Positions 1 through 8,910 are shown, counted from the stretch's first letter. The stretch is 64,000 nucleotides of DNA from Rhodoluna sp. (GCA_024641985.1 JAHEBZ010000001.1:78056-142055); one strand, 5' to 3'. Notes: generated from the letters alone by a model not told the origin. A program made the numbers and translations.

Positions 1-423
1 GTTGTTGAACCCGAAGTTGTTGCCACGCCGATAGTGGCTTCACCGGTTATTGATGTCGCGGTTGAAACGCTGCCAGAATCGCCCAAGGAGGCAACAATTC
101 TCGATCGGTCTGCCGTCAAATTTGGAGCCACCTCGGGGCCTCATGTGGCAACCACCGGCAAAATCGAGTTAATTGCCCCAAGCGAATCGGTGCAACCAAT
201 CGAGTCGACGAACCCAACCGATTCACTGCAACCAATCGAGTCGACGAACCCAATCGAACCAGGTGGGCCAATTGAATCAACCGATGCTAATCTCGAGCCA
301 ATGCCCTTGATTTATTTGGGTGTCGGCGGCTTAACAGGCGCTGCCATAACGCTTGGCGTGGCCCGCGCTTTGACCTCAAGGCGCACCAGACCTAGCAAGA
401 GATTGCAGCGGCTGTATGCATAG
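1..423 (+). CDS. C-terminal part of a membrane-anchored low-complexity protein (5' end outside window)
   Basis: The frame is open from the first base, so the true start lies upstream of the window; 140 residues are visible. They form a Pro/Glu/Ser/Thr-rich acidic stretch containing a 12-residue repeat (unit LQPIESTNPTDS), then one hydrophobic segment encoded at about 304-372, then a short Arg/Lys-rich tail ending LQRLYA. This layout suits a protein with a long extracytoplasmic linker and a single C-terminal membrane anchor with its basic tail inside the cell. No catalytic motif or known domain is visible and there is no LPXTG sorting signal. Function unknown. Confidence 0.6.
   Translation, partial: VVEPEVVATPIVASPVIDVAVETLPESPKEATILDRSAVKFGATSGPHVATTGKIELIAPSESVQPIESTNPTDSLQPIESTNPIEPGGPIESTDANLEPMPLIYLGVGGLTGAAITLGVARALTSRRTRPSKRLQRLYA
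191..253 (+). repeat. 36-bp period direct repeat inside the linker-coding region
   Basis: The 27-nt string at 191-217 recurs exactly at 227-253, a 36-nt period (12 codons). A third, degenerate protein copy (GGPIEST) follows. The repeat encodes the linker of the membrane-anchored protein and may vary in copy number between strains. Confidence 0.75.
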
Positions 424-458
424 CGGCTTTATGCCAGCTGGGTTTATGCCTAGTGGTT

Positions 459-1319
459 TTAGCTAAAAATAACCGTGCGATCGCCATCAAGCAGCACGCG
501 GTGCTCGGCAAACCAACGCACACCTTGGGTGAGGGTTTTGGCCTCAACATCGCGGCCAATCGAAACCATGCGGTTCTTTGAATCGCTGTGCTGAACCCGA
601 ACCACGTTTTGCTCGATAATCGGGCCCTCGTCGAGGTCTCCGGTTACAAAGTGTGCGGTGGCGCCAATTAGCTTTACGCCGCGCGCGTGTGCACGCGCAT
701 AAGGGTTTGCGCCCTTAAAACCAGGCAAGAACGAGTGGTGAATATTGATAATTTTGCCAGCAAACTCTTGGCAGAACTCATCTGAAAGCACCTGCATATA
801 GCGAGCCAAAACAATTAGCTCGATGCCGGCTGAGTGAATGTAGGTGCGCAGCATTTGTTCGAAGGCACGCTTGTCGGCCTCGCCATTGATGGGGTGCACT
901 TCGAAAGGCACACCATAGAACGCGGCCATCTCGGATAGATCGGGGTGGTTGCCAAAAACCGCTGGCACATCAATTGGCAATGTGCCCGAACGCTGGCGAA
1001 ACAGCATGTCGTTTAGGCAGTGTGCACTCTTTGAAACCAGAATCAAGGTCTTCATCGGGCGGCCAACCACATCGAGGTGCCAATCCATTTCATAACGCTC
1101 GATAACCGGAGTGAGCTGGTTCTCGAAGAATTCGCGTGGTGCCGCAGATTCGATTTGCAAGCGCATAAAAAAGCGACCGGTGTCGTTTGAACTGTATTGG
1201 TGCGATTCGGTGATGTTTCCGTTTGCAGCAAAAATTGCACCTGAAATAGCGTGAACAATGCCGGGCTTGTCGTCACAAACGATTGTGAGAACCCAGTGGG
1301 TTGTGGCTGCAGAAGTCAT
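459..1319 (-). CDS. purU: Formyltetrahydrofolate deformylase
   Basis: Hydrolyses 10-formyl-tetrahydrofolate to formate and tetrahydrofolate in the cytosol, balancing the one-carbon pool. An N-terminal ACT domain (about residues 8-85, starting WVLTIVCDDKPGIVHAISG) is followed by a formyltransferase domain with the family's catalytic Asn192, His194 (IINIHHSFLPGFKG) and Asp230 (DLDEGPII). Its 286 residues match the family's usual size. It stands next to glyA and folD, both one-carbon enzymes. The start has no Shine-Dalgarno sequence; a TAAACT hexamer lies 6 nt upstream, suggesting a leaderless mRNA. Confidence 0.95.
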   Translation of the reverse strand: MTSAATTHWVLTIVCDDKPGIVHAISGAIFAANGNITESHQYSSNDTGRFFMRLQIESAAPREFFENQLTPVIERYEMDWHLDVVGRPMKTLILVSKSAHCLNDMLFRQRSGTLPIDVPAVFGNHPDLSEMAAFYGVPFEVHPINGEADKRAFEQMLRTYIHSAGIELIVLARYMQVLSDEFCQEFAGKIINIHHSFLPGFKGANPYARAHARGVKLIGATAHFVTGDLDEGPIIEQNVVRVQHSDSKNRMVSIGRDVEAKTLTQGVRWFAEHRVLLDGDRTVIFS

Positions 1320-1325
1320 GTGGCT

Positions 1326-1331
1326 AGTTTA
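1326..1331 (-). promoter_or_regulatory. -10 hexamer of purU (leaderless)
   Basis: TAAACT on the minus strand ends exactly 6 nt before the purU ATG. This is the spacing expected if transcription starts on the A of the start codon. The same geometry recurs at other genes in this window. Confidence 0.5.
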
Positions 1332-1346
1332 ACCGCCGAGGGGCAA

Positions 1347-1472
1347 TTAACCGCGGTTGCGGCGTTCACGATTGCGGCTGTTATTCACCGAAACTGCTAT
1401 CCAGGCACCTAGCCCCAGGCCTAGAACGATCATTACGATTCCGATAATTACCGGAAGTGGTGCATTAAGCAT
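1347..1472 (-). CDS. Small single-pass membrane protein, 41 residues
   Basis: A short frame in the purU-glyA gap encodes MLNAPLPVIIGIVMIVLGLG followed by more hydrophobic residues and a tail rich in Arg and Asn (NNSRNRERRNRG). This gives one clear transmembrane helix (about residues 7-29) with a positively charged, presumably cytoplasmic, C terminus. A purine-rich AAGAGAGA sits just upstream of the ATG and a TAGACT hexamer about 60 nt upstream. The coding potential comes from this pattern, not from a known family. Function unknown; it could be a small membrane-bound regulator. Confidence 0.6.
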   Translation of the reverse strand: MLNAPLPVIIGIVMIVLGLGLGAWIAVSVNNSRNRERRNRG

Positions 1473-1609
1473 TTTGATTTGTCTCTCTTGTTTTTATGTT
1501 CCCCCGAACATTTCAGCCCCCAGTCTAGGCACATTCACCGAGAGAGCGTGGGAGGTAGTGGGGTTAACCGAATGCAGCGTTCGTCTGCGTGGTGCCAATC
1601 GTCGAATGG

Positions 1610-1643
1610 TAGAATTTGACTACCGCAACCGGCCTTCTAGGAG
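1610..1643 (+). promoter_or_regulatory. Putative glyA -10 box and ribosome binding site
   Basis: TAGAAT at 1610-1615 is a good -10 hexamer about 34 nt before the glyA start, and CTAGGAG at 1637-1643 is a Shine-Dalgarno sequence 6 nt before the ATG. No convincing -35 was found. The rest of 1473-1649 holds the divergent upstream regions of glyA and the 41-residue protein and nothing else recognisable. Confidence 0.45.
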
Positions 1644-1649
1644 CCCAAT

Positions 1650-2921
1650 ATGTCTTCTTCTTTCAACCTTCCATTGAGCGAGACCGATCCAGAGATCGCA
1701 GCCGTTCTGGCAGCCGAGCTTGACCGCCAGCGCCACACCCTCGAAATGATTGCCAGCGAAAACTTTGTTTCGCGCGGTGTTCTAGAGGCTCAGGGTTCTG
1801 TTCTAACCAACAAATATGCAGAGGGCTACCCGGGCAAGCGTTACTACGGTGGTTGCGAGGCCGTTGACGTTGCCGAAAACCTAGCTCGCGACCGCGCAAA
1901 GGCTCTTTTTGGTGCCGAGCACGCAAACGTTCAGCCACACTCGGGCGCATCGGCTAACGCAGCAGTTCTTATGGCTTTGGCCAGCCCAGGCGATCGCATC
2001 CTTGGTCTCGAATTGGCCCACGGTGGCCACCTAACTCACGGCATGCGCTTGAACTTCTCGGGCAAAATGTATGAGGCACACGCCTACGAGCTAAACGCCG
2101 AAACTCACCTAATCGACATGGATATCGTGCGTGCCCGCGCCCACGAGGTAAAGCCAACCGTGCTAATTGCGGGTTGGTCTGCATATTCTCGTCACCTCGA
2201 TTTTGCCGAGTTCCGCAAGATCGCCGACGAAGTTGGTGCCAAGCTGTGGGTCGACATGGCCCACTTTGCTGGTTTGGTTGCGGCTGGTTTGCACCCAAAC
2301 CCGGTTCCGTTTGCAGATGTGGTTTCAACTACCGTTCACAAAACTCTTGCCGGTCCTCGCTCTGGTCTTATTTTGTGCAAGGCCGAATACGCCAAAAAGA
2401 TCGACTCGGCGGTCTTCCCTGGCCAACAGGGTGGCCCTCTGATGCACGTTGTTGCCGCCAAGGCAGTGGCCTTCAAGGCCGCAATGACCGAAGAGTTTAA
2501 AGAGCGCCAACTGCGCACCATCGAGGGTGCGGCCATCATTGCAAACCGCCTAACCCAGGCCGATGTAGTGGCCAACGGTGTGCAGGTTCTAACCGGTGGA
2601 ACCCAGGTTCACCTAGTTTTGGTTGACCTGCGCAACGCCCCAATCAACGGTCAAGAAACCGAAGATTTGCTTCACGAAGTTGGCATCACCGTAAACCGCA
2701 ACTCGGTGCCAAACGACCCACGCCCACCAATGGTTACCTCGGGTGTGCGCATCGGCACCCCGGCACTTGCCACCCGTGGCTTTGGTGCTGCCGAGTTCAC
2801 CGAGGTTGCCGAAATCATCGCCGGTGTTTTGGTGCCAAACCCAGACATCGCCGCTCTTCGCGCCCGCACTCGCAAGCTAACCGAGGCGTTCCCGCTATAC
2901 AGCGGCCTCGAGAACTGGTAG
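1650..2921 (+). CDS. glyA: Serine hydroxymethyltransferase
   Basis: PLP enzyme that converts serine plus tetrahydrofolate to glycine plus 5,10-methylene-tetrahydrofolate, the main entry of one-carbon units. The 423 residues match the family. Characteristic segments are [17 protein letters not shown] near the N terminus, the aspartate of [10 protein letters not shown], and the PLP lysine K231 in [14 protein letters not shown]. The ATG at 1650 follows a CTAGGAG ribosome site. folD starts 4 nt after its stop, so SHMT and the next enzyme of methylene-THF metabolism are co-transcribed. Confidence 0.98.
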   Translation: MSSSFNLPLSETDPEIAAVLAAELDRQRHTLEMIASENFVSRGVLEAQGSVLTNKYAEGYPGKRYYGGCEAVDVAENLARDRAKALFGAEHANVQPHSGASANAAVLMALASPGDRILGLELAHGGHLTHGMRLNFSGKMYEAHAYELNAETHLIDMDIVRARAHEVKPTVLIAGWSAYSRHLDFAEFRKIADEVGAKLWVDMAHFAGLVAAGLHPNPVPFADVVSTTVHKTLAGPRSGLILCKAEYAKKIDSAVFPGQQGGPLMHVVAAKAVAFKAAMTEEFKERQLRTIEGAAIIANRLTQADVVANGVQVLTGGTQVHLVLVDLRNAPINGQETEDLLHEVGITVNRNSVPNDPRPPMVTSGVRIGTPALATRGFGAAEFTEVAEIIAGVLVPNPDIAALRARTRKLTEAFPLYSGLENW

Positions 2922-2925
2922 TCGC

Positions 2926-3810
2926 TTGACCGCGATTAAGCTCGATGGCCTGGCAACTGCAAAGGCCATCAAAGCCGAGCTTGCCGAGCAGGTTGTTGCC
3001 TTAAAACAAAAGGGCATCACCCCTGGGCTTGGCACGCTATTGGTCGGCGACGACCCCGGTTCGCACTCTTATGTGGCCGGCAAACACCGCGATTGCGCCG
3101 AAGTTGGCATTCACTCGATTCGCGTCGACCTGCCAGCAAACGCAACCTCGGCCGATGTTCGGGCTGCAATTCGTGACCTTAACTCGGCCACCGATGTCAC
3201 CGGTTATATCGTTCAGTTGCCGCTACCTTTTGGCATCGACACCAACGAGATGCTCGAGCTGATCGACCCTGCCAAAGATGCCGATGGCCTGCACCCAACC
3301 AACCTTGGCCGGCTAGTGCTTGGTGTTTCTGGCCAGTTAGATTCACCGCTGCCTTGCACTCCGGCCGGCATTGTTGAGTTGCTGTCGCGCTATCAAATCC
3401 CTACCCGCGGTGCCGAGGTGGCCGTGATCGGTCGCGGCGTTACCGTTGGTCGCCCGCTCGGGTTGCTAATGACTCGCAAGGGCATCGATTCGACCGTCAC
3501 ACTTTTGCACTCTGCCAGCCTCGACCTCGAGCACGCCGTAAAGCGAGCCGACATCGTTGTGGCAGCCCTTGGTGTTGCGCATTTTGTGCAACCCGAATGG
3601 ATCAAGCCCGGTGCAGCAGTTCTTGATGTTGGCATCACTCGGGTTGACGGCGAAGGCGGCAAGGCAACGTTGGTTGGCGATGTTGACCCAGGCGTTGCGG
3701 CCGTTGCCGGCTGGCTTTCACCCAACCCGGGGGGCGTTGGCCCCATGACTCGCGCAATGCTCGTGAAGAACGTTGTCGACACAGCAACTCGCACCGCTCA
3801 CCTTCGCTAA
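2926..3810 (+). CDS. folD: Methylenetetrahydrofolate dehydrogenase / methenyltetrahydrofolate cyclohydrolase
   Basis: Bifunctional cytosolic enzyme that oxidises 5,10-methylene-THF (NADP+) and hydrolyses methenyl-THF to 10-formyl-THF. The substrate-binding [15 protein letters not shown] motif lies near residues 46-60 and the nucleotide-binding loop [14 protein letters not shown] near 167-180. At 294 residues it is of normal length. The start codon is TTG, placed 4 nt after the glyA stop, which implies translational coupling. Its product, 10-formyl-THF, is the substrate of the PurU encoded just upstream on the other strand. Confidence 0.96.
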   Translation: MTAIKLDGLATAKAIKAELAEQVVALKQKGITPGLGTLLVGDDPGSHSYVAGKHRDCAEVGIHSIRVDLPANATSADVRAAIRDLNSATDVTGYIVQLPLPFGIDTNEMLELIDPAKDADGLHPTNLGRLVLGVSGQLDSPLPCTPAGIVELLSRYQIPTRGAEVAVIGRGVTVGRPLGLLMTRKGIDSTVTLLHSASLDLEHAVKRADIVVAALGVAHFVQPEWIKPGAAVLDVGITRVDGEGGKATLVGDVDPGVAAVAGWLSPNPGGVGPMTRAMLVKNVVDTATRTAHLR

Positions 3811-3813
3811 ACC

Positions 3814-5139
3814 CTAGGTAACCCGGCTTCCGCTGTCTTCAATTTCAAGATACTTTTTCGAAACCACGATGTCGCGCATGCGCGAAATGCCATCCCAAAT
3901 TTCGGTGTAGCTGGTTGGCAATGGTGCGATAGCAAGGCGAATTGAATCGGGCACCCGATAGTCGGGAATGGTGTTTGCAAACTGCCGCATGGCCGCCGCG
4001 ATTCGCTTTGCTTCGGGGTGGCCCACAGTGATGTGCCCGCCGCGCTGATTGTGATCACGCGGGGTTAGCAGGCTAAAACCAAGCGGCGCCAGCCAGGTGT
4101 CATACAGAGCCAAAATTAGTTCGGTGCCAACGGCCGCCTTGTGGCTAATTGCCTGCATGCCGGCCTCCTCGATCATTGCATAGCTTGCCTGCACACCCCT
4201 GATGCCGATAATCGATGGGCTGGCAATTTGAAAGCGGCGGATGTGCTGCGCGGCCTCGAAAACCGGGCCCATCACAAACTGTTTGTCGTTGGCAAACCAG
4301 CCCTGAATCGGGGCCAGAAAATCGGTTTGCAGTTCTTTGCGCACATATAACCAGGCCGGCGAACCAGGCCCAGAGTTGCCATATTTGTAGGTGCAGCCAA
4401 CCGCTAGGTCAACGCCCCATTCATCGAATCTAAGGTCGATTGCACCGCCGGCGTGCGAGGCATCCCAGACAACCAAGCCGCCGTGCGAGCGAACCAAATC
4501 GGTGATGGCCTTGATGTTTGGGCGCGAACCAGACCGATAGTGAATTGCCTGCAAAGTCACCAGCGCAACATCGTCGTTTAGCAGCGGTGCCAATATTTCG
4601 GTCGTGATCATCTCGCAATCAGAGTCGACATCAACCTGGCCCGGGCCACCAAAACCATCGTTGTTTAGTGTGATCAGATTCAGGCCCATCGATTCGGCGA
4701 TGCCGGCCAGAATATAGCGATCGGTCGGAAAGTTTGACGAATCGATGATGACGGTCTTGCGCCCTGGGCGAGCCTTGATTGCGGCCACGCAGAGCTGATA
4801 GAAATTCACCGAGGTTGTGTCTTGCACAAGAGTTTGGCCTTCGGCCGCACCAAGCGTTGCGCGACCAAGCAGGTTGCCGGCCACCTGGGCTTCATCGATC
4901 CAATGCGACCAACCATCCACCAGCTCGGTGCCCCACTCTTCGGTCAAAAAGTGATTGACCGATTCGATTGCCTTAAGTGGCAGTCGGCCAAGCGAGTTGC
5001 CATCCAAATAGCAAAGGTCGGGGTCTTTGATGAAGAACTGCGATTTGTATGCAGTCAGCGGGTCGGCCGAATCCATTGCCAGAGCAGTCGCGCGGTCGGT
5101 TGGGTCGCCAAATTGGGCGAGCTGCAGCTTCGGGTTCAT
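3814..5139 (-). CDS. kynU: Kynureninase-family PLP hydrolase
   Basis: The family cleaves kynurenine (or 3-hydroxykynurenine) to anthranilate (or its 3-hydroxy form) plus alanine. The fold-type I aminotransferase fold is evident: YLDGNSLGRLP near residue 44, VVWDASHAGGAIDLRF with the PLP-contacting Asp and His, and the PLP lysine K252 in GCTYKYGNSGPGSPAWLY. The 441 residues are close to the family norm. No tryptophan dioxygenase, formamidase or kynurenine monooxygenase gene is present in the window. It is the last gene of a minus-strand run, 22 bp after the ABC permease, though a TAGATT hexamer 6 nt before the ATG may give it its own leaderless promoter. True substrate uncertain. Confidence 0.88.
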   Translation of the reverse strand: MNPKLQLAQFGDPTDRATALAMDSADPLTAYKSQFFIKDPDLCYLDGNSLGRLPLKAIESVNHFLTEEWGTELVDGWSHWIDEAQVAGNLLGRATLGAAEGQTLVQDTTSVNFYQLCVAAIKARPGRKTVIIDSSNFPTDRYILAGIAESMGLNLITLNNDGFGGPGQVDVDSDCEMITTEILAPLLNDDVALVTLQAIHYRSGSRPNIKAITDLVRSHGGLVVWDASHAGGAIDLRFDEWGVDLAVGCTYKYGNSGPGSPAWLYVRKELQTDFLAPIQGWFANDKQFVMGPVFEAAQHIRRFQIASPSIIGIRGVQASYAMIEEAGMQAISHKAAVGTELILALYDTWLAPLGFSLLTPRDHNQRGGHITVGHPEAKRIAAAMRQFANTIPDYRVPDSIRLAIAPLPTSYTEIWDGISRMRDIVVSKKYLEIEDSGSRVT

Positions 5140-5145
5140 GGTCCA

Positions 5146-5151
5146 AATCTA
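5146..5151 (-). promoter_or_regulatory. -10 hexamer of kynU (leaderless)
   Basis: TAGATT on the minus strand ends 6 nt before the kynU ATG, the leaderless geometry seen elsewhere in this window. It could supplement read-through from the upstream transporter genes. Confidence 0.4.
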
Positions 5152-5161
5152 ACCTGTTTTA

Positions 5162-5914
5162 TTAGGCGGTTGCCGCGCTCCAACGCTTGAAAAGCGCCTG
5201 GGCCAACCAATCCATGGCAAAACCAATTAGCCCAATAAGAAGCATGATGCCGGCCAGCAAATCATAGGCAAGCTGATCGCGAGCGTTAAGAATTTGATAG
5301 CCCAAACCAGAATCAACGCCAAGCATTTCGGCTGGCACCAAAACAATCCAGGCCACACCCAGAGCCAACCGCACGCCGGTGAGCACGTGTGAGCGAATGC
5401 CAGGCACCACTATTGAGCGCAGTGTTTCGCCCCGGGTTGCGCCGAGCGATTTGGCCAGCAACGACCAGTTTGGGTCGAGCGCCTTCACGCCGGCAGCCGT
5501 AGACATGGTGATTGGCCAAACCGCCGCGATGGCAATTAAAAAAACCACCGGGGGAGTGCCAATGCCAAACAGCACAACGGCAACGGGTGCCCATGACAGC
5601 GGCGAGACCATGCGCAAAAACTGAACCACGATCGAGGTCGATTGCTCGACTCGACGACGTGAACCAATGGCAAGCCCAAGCGCAACACCGATTACTGCGG
5701 CAATTAACAAGCCATAACCGAGGCGCTCGAGGCTAACCGCTATGGTTTGCCAAATGGCTCCAGATTCGAATGTGGTTGCCAATGCGGCAACCGCGTCGAA
5801 GGGGCTCATCGAAGCCAAAATGGGGTTGTCGGCCGACAGCACATCGGTTGAGAACCACCACAGCGCTATTGCTGCCAACGCGGTGATGGCCCTAAGAAAG
5901 ACGCCTAGAATCAC
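5162..5914 (-). CDS. ABC transporter permease, nitrate/sulfonate/taurine (SsuC/NrtB) family
   Basis: Inner-membrane subunit of an importer. The 250 residues show about six hydrophobic segments and the ABC-permease EAA loop (LGATRGETLRSIVVPGI near residues 158-174), which docks onto the ATPase. Its start overlaps the stop of the binding-protein gene by 4 nt, so the two are translated together. The family moves small anions and heterocycles, and sequence alone does not fix the substrate. The kynureninase-family gene follows 22 bp downstream. Confidence 0.9.
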   Translation of the reverse strand: MILGVFLRAITALAAIALWWFSTDVLSADNPILASMSPFDAVAALATTFESGAIWQTIAVSLERLGYGLLIAAVIGVALGLAIGSRRRVEQSTSIVVQFLRMVSPLSWAPVAVVLFGIGTPPVVFLIAIAAVWPITMSTAAGVKALDPNWSLLAKSLGATRGETLRSIVVPGIRSHVLTGVRLALGVAWIVLVPAEMLGVDSGLGYQILNARDQLAYDLLAGIMLLIGLIGFAMDWLAQALFKRWSAATA

Positions 5915-7128
5915 GGCTTGATGACCTCGGTGCGGGTTAATTTGGCAGGTAGGCCAAACTTTGCGTTGCCACCGTTGTTGGTAATTGCCGCCTCGGCTAG
6001 GCCAACTGCAACCAGGTCTTTGTGCGCGGTCTTCAAGTTGATTTTGCTCAAGAAGCTGGCGTCGCCGTCAATTTTGGTCTTCTTCAGCTCACTAATCAGT
6101 GCGGTTGTGTAACTAGGAAACGGGAACGGCTTGAAATCGATGCGGTTCGACTTCCATTCGGGGTGCTTGATCGCAGTTTTGTATTCGGCAAGCGAATAGT
6201 CGTTGAGGGCCTTGTTGATCGCCGGCAACGGCTGTGGCAAGTAGCCCTTCGATGAGAGCAGGCTTGCCGCACCCTTTCGGTCTTTGATCAGCTCGAGCTG
6301 AGCGCGAACGATTGCATCGGTCAACGCGATTGCGGCCGAAGGGTTGTTTTTGATCAAATCTCCGCGCACCACGGTTACGCAGCAGGCGTGCTCTTTCCAA
6401 ACATCGCCGGTGAAACGCAAAATCTTTCCGATGCCCTTCACTTCGGCAACGGCATTAAACGGATCGGCTACGATGTAGCCCGCAATCTGGCCGTTGGCCA
6501 ATGCGGTTGGCATGTCGGCGGGCGCAAGAACTACCAGTTTTACGGTTTTCTTGGCCGCACTGGCATCGCCGCTTGTTATGGCGCTCAGGCCCTCGGCGCG
6601 AAACAGTTGCTGCAAAACAACGTTGTGAATCGAATACCAAAATGGAATCGCAACTGTCTTGCCGGCTAGCTCGCTGAACTTATTGATGCTCTTGTTCACG
6701 GTCAGTGCAGAGCCGTTGGTGTGGTTCCAGGTGATCACCTTGATGTCTTGTTTAGCGGCAAATTTTAGCTGCAACGCCAATGGCATCAGCAGGTGCACAA
6801 CGTCGAGTTGCTTGGCCTGAAAGGCCTCTACCAGCGACGGCCACGAACGGAACAACTTTGGCTGCTCGGTCTTAATGCCAACTTCTTCAAAGATGCCTTT
6901 GGCGTGACCGATCAGCAACGGAGATGCATCGGTGATTGGCAGGTAACCAATCTTCAATTTGCCAAGGGCGTTTGTCCAGCTGGCGGCGTTTGCCGGCGCA
7001 GCCTCGCCAAAGCCAACCACCGAGGCCGAAGCGGCGCCAACTGCGGCTAGGCGCAACAGGGTGCGGCGGTCGAACCAACCGTTGGTGTCGTGTGCGCAGG
7101 TAGCATCTAGGGCATTGTTTTCAGACAT
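5911..7128 (-). CDS. ABC transporter substrate-binding protein, NrtA/SsuA family, twin-arginine signal
   Basis: Extracytoplasmic binding protein of the importer, 405 residues. I place the start at 7128 (MSENNALD) because AAGAGAGA precedes it and longer frames would overlap the ATPase gene. The N terminus has a twin-arginine motif (DRRTLLRL, Arg21-Arg22), a hydrophobic stretch and an Ala-x-Ala cleavage site near residue 48. There is no lipobox cysteine. The mature part begins KLKIGYLPITDASPLLIGHA, typical of the nitrate/bicarbonate/sulfonate-binding family, and has VHLLMPLALQ and GYIVADPFNAVAEV segments. How it stays at the cell surface without a lipid anchor is unclear. Confidence 0.9.
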   Translation of the reverse strand: MSENNALDATCAHDTNGWFDRRTLLRLAAVGAASASVVGFGEAAPANAASWTNALGKLKIGYLPITDASPLLIGHAKGIFEEVGIKTEQPKLFRSWPSLVEAFQAKQLDVVHLLMPLALQLKFAAKQDIKVITWNHTNGSALTVNKSINKFSELAGKTVAIPFWYSIHNVVLQQLFRAEGLSAITSGDASAAKKTVKLVVLAPADMPTALANGQIAGYIVADPFNAVAEVKGIGKILRFTGDVWKEHACCVTVVRGDLIKNNPSAAIALTDAIVRAQLELIKDRKGAASLLSSKGYLPQPLPAINKALNDYSLAEYKTAIKHPEWKSNRIDFKPFPFPSYTTALISELKKTKIDGDASFLSKINLKTAHKDLVAVGLAEAAITNNGGNAKFGLPAKLTRTEVIKP

Positions 7129-7138
7129 TTTTTCTCTC

Positions 7139-7876
7139 TTAGATTGAATAGCCGAGTTGTGAAATAATTTCGGCCTTGAGGCCTTGTTTGCTTTGATCGT
7201 TTTCGGCCACCGAATAACTGGTTGCGGCAACGCCAGGCTCATTGAGCAAAAGAACCCGATCGGCAACAGCGAGGGCTTCATCGATGTCGTGGGTGACAAT
7301 CACGATGGTCAGCTCGAGCTTGGCGCGCAGATCTTTTAGCCAGGCTTGCAGGCCAGCACGAGTGGCCGCATCGAGCGCCGAAAAAGGCTCATCAAGCAGC
7401 AGCAACTTTGGCTCGGTCACGATGGTTCTGGCAATCGCAACGCGCTGCGCCTGCCCACCAGAGAGCTGGTTAACTTTGCGGTCGGCTAACTCAGAAATGC
7501 CAAGAATTTTGAGCAGATTCAGAACCTTGGCATCGCGTTCGGTTGCGCTGCCACCCAATGCCTTGCGATTGGCCTTGAAGCTAAAGCCCAGCCGAACGTT
7601 TTGGCGAACCGAAAGCCAAGGCAACAGCAACGCCTCTTGAAAAACTAAACCCGAAGCCCGTTTGCCAGGTGCGGCAAAAAGCTCGATGTTGCCCGAAGCG
7701 ATTTGAAGCAAACCTGCCAAGCCGTGAAGCAAAGTGGTTTTTCCTCGACCCGAGCCACCTACAACGGCAAGAATCTCGCCCTCGGTGATTTCTAGGTTTA
7801 GGTTCTCGATTATCGGCGCAACATTGTTTGCGCGGCTGATCGAAACATTTACGAGGCTAGCTGCGAGATTTCCCAT
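7139..7876 (-). CDS. ABC transporter ATP-binding protein, nitrate/sulfonate (SsuB) family
   Basis: Energises the importer from the cytoplasmic face. All nucleotide-binding motifs are intact: Walker A GGSGRGKTTL (residues 40-49), Q-loop region LVFQEALLLPWLSV, signature LSGGQAQRVAIART, Walker B LLLLDEPFSALD and the switch histidine in IVIVTHDIDEAL. The 245 residues are normal for the family. Its start lies 28 nt inside the 3' end of the upstream flavoprotein gene and its stop is 10 bp before the binding-protein start, so it belongs to the same transcript. Confidence 0.93.
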   Translation of the reverse strand: MGNLAASLVNVSISRANNVAPIIENLNLEITEGEILAVVGGSGRGKTTLLHGLAGLLQIASGNIELFAAPGKRASGLVFQEALLLPWLSVRQNVRLGFSFKANRKALGGSATERDAKVLNLLKILGISELADRKVNQLSGGQAQRVAIARTIVTEPKLLLLDEPFSALDAATRAGLQAWLKDLRAKLELTIVIVTHDIDEALAVADRVLLLNEPGVAATSYSVAENDQSKQGLKAEIISQLGYSI

Positions 7877-8910
7877 CGCAGGCTCCCCTCGGTAGGCGCT
7901 TGAACCGAGAGAAATAGAGATTCGCGAATTCGGCGCGAGGTATCGCTGGAGCTGAAATAACCGCGACCACCGATGGTAGCCAACTCGATTCGGGTAATCG
8001 CCTGGGCAAGCTCGGCTGCGGCCAAGCGCAATTTTAAGAATGCCAGCGGGGCCAAACCGTTGGCGGGTGCCGGGTAAGCGTTTAGGTCGTTGGCCAAAAC
8101 ATTAAGTTCGCCCTGAAGCCTGGCAAGTTCTTCTTCGAATCGTGAGATGTCGTCGGCAAACGGCAACGTGCCGCTCGAGGCGTTCACGGCCTTCAACGAT
8201 GCCTTGCTGAGGCCAAGGCAGAAAGCCGACTGCAGCACCAAAAAGCGGGGGCGCATTTGCCCCAAAAAGAAGTCGACATCGCGGGTTAGAACATTGTTGG
8301 CGGCCAGGCGCAGCCCTTCAAATTTGACCGTGCCGGAAGATGTTGCATTTAGCGCCAAGAGCTCGCCGGCGGGTTTAACCGAAACGCCCGGTTGGCCCAA
8401 CAACGCGGCAAATACAACACGTTCTTCGGTTGTTTCATTGCGGGCCGCAAACACAGCCAAGGTGTCTTCATAGAGGTTTGATGCCCAGGGAATCACGCCA
8501 TTGATCTCAAACGTGCCCGCATCTTCGGTGAAAGTGATTGGCAATAGCTCTTTGCCAGACTTATCGGCAAGAGCGGTAGCCAGTGCAGTCGACCCAACTC
8601 GAGTGCCAGATCTCAACTCATCTAAGTGAGCTGCGCGCAGCGCCTCGCTGCCGAAACGATCAACATATTCGGTAGTCATGCGGTGCGACCAAGTAACAAA
8701 GGCAGAGCTCATGCATTTTTCGGCGAGGCCCTGAATAACCTGGGCCTGAGCGGCAATTGGCGCAACGCTGTCAGACAACCCGAAGGCCGTGAAACCCTGG
8801 CCAACGATGTCTTCTAGAAGCACTCGTCGCAGATTGTGGTCGTCTTTATCGACGTTCTTAGCGCAATCTTCGACCTGTTGAAGAAGCGAGTCAAGTGTGG
8901 TGGCAGGCAT
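7849..8910 (-). CDS. Acyl-CoA-dehydrogenase-fold flavoprotein, substrate unknown
   Basis: A 353-residue protein with the acyl-CoA dehydrogenase architecture: an N-terminal helical part, a beta domain (about 115-215) and a C-terminal helical bundle ending IGGRGYFSSSDTSRRIRESL and APTEGSLRWEIS. The TEGS segment sits where acyl-CoA dehydrogenases have their YEGT catalytic Glu loop. The family also includes flavin-dependent monooxygenases acting on sulfur, nitrogen or aromatic compounds (DszC, SfnB, nitrososynthases). Because it is locked into an importer operon with a kynureninase relative, I infer it oxidises the imported compound or a derivative. It lacks beta-oxidation neighbours, so a fatty-acid role is less likely. 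Confidence 0.75.
   Translation of the reverse strand: MPATTLDSLLQQVEDCAKNVDKDDHNLRRVLLEDIVGQGFTAFGLSDSVAPIAAQAQVIQGLAEKCMSSAFVTWSHRMTTEYVDRFGSEALRAAHLDELRSGTRVGSTALATALADKSGKELLPITFTEDAGTFEINGVIPWASNLYEDTLAVFAARNETTEERVVFAALLGQPGVSVKPAGELLALNATSSGTVKFEGLRLAANNVLTRDVDFFLGQMRPRFLVLQSAFCLGLSKASLKAVNASSGTLPFADDISRFEEELARLQGELNVLANDLNAYPAPANGLAPLAFLKLRLAAAELAQAITRIELATIGGRGYFSSSDTSRRIRESLFLSVQAPTEGSLRWEISQLAS

Noticed and set aside
1357-1677. 106-codon plus-strand frame across the purU-glyA gap
   Set aside because: It runs into glyA in another frame, has no ribosome site or plausible domain, and overlaps the better-supported 41-residue frame on the other strand.
7129-7299. 57-codon N-terminal extension of the NrtA-type binding protein
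   Set aside because: It lies over the ATPase gene, has no ribosome site, and would bury the twin-arginine signal far from the N terminus.
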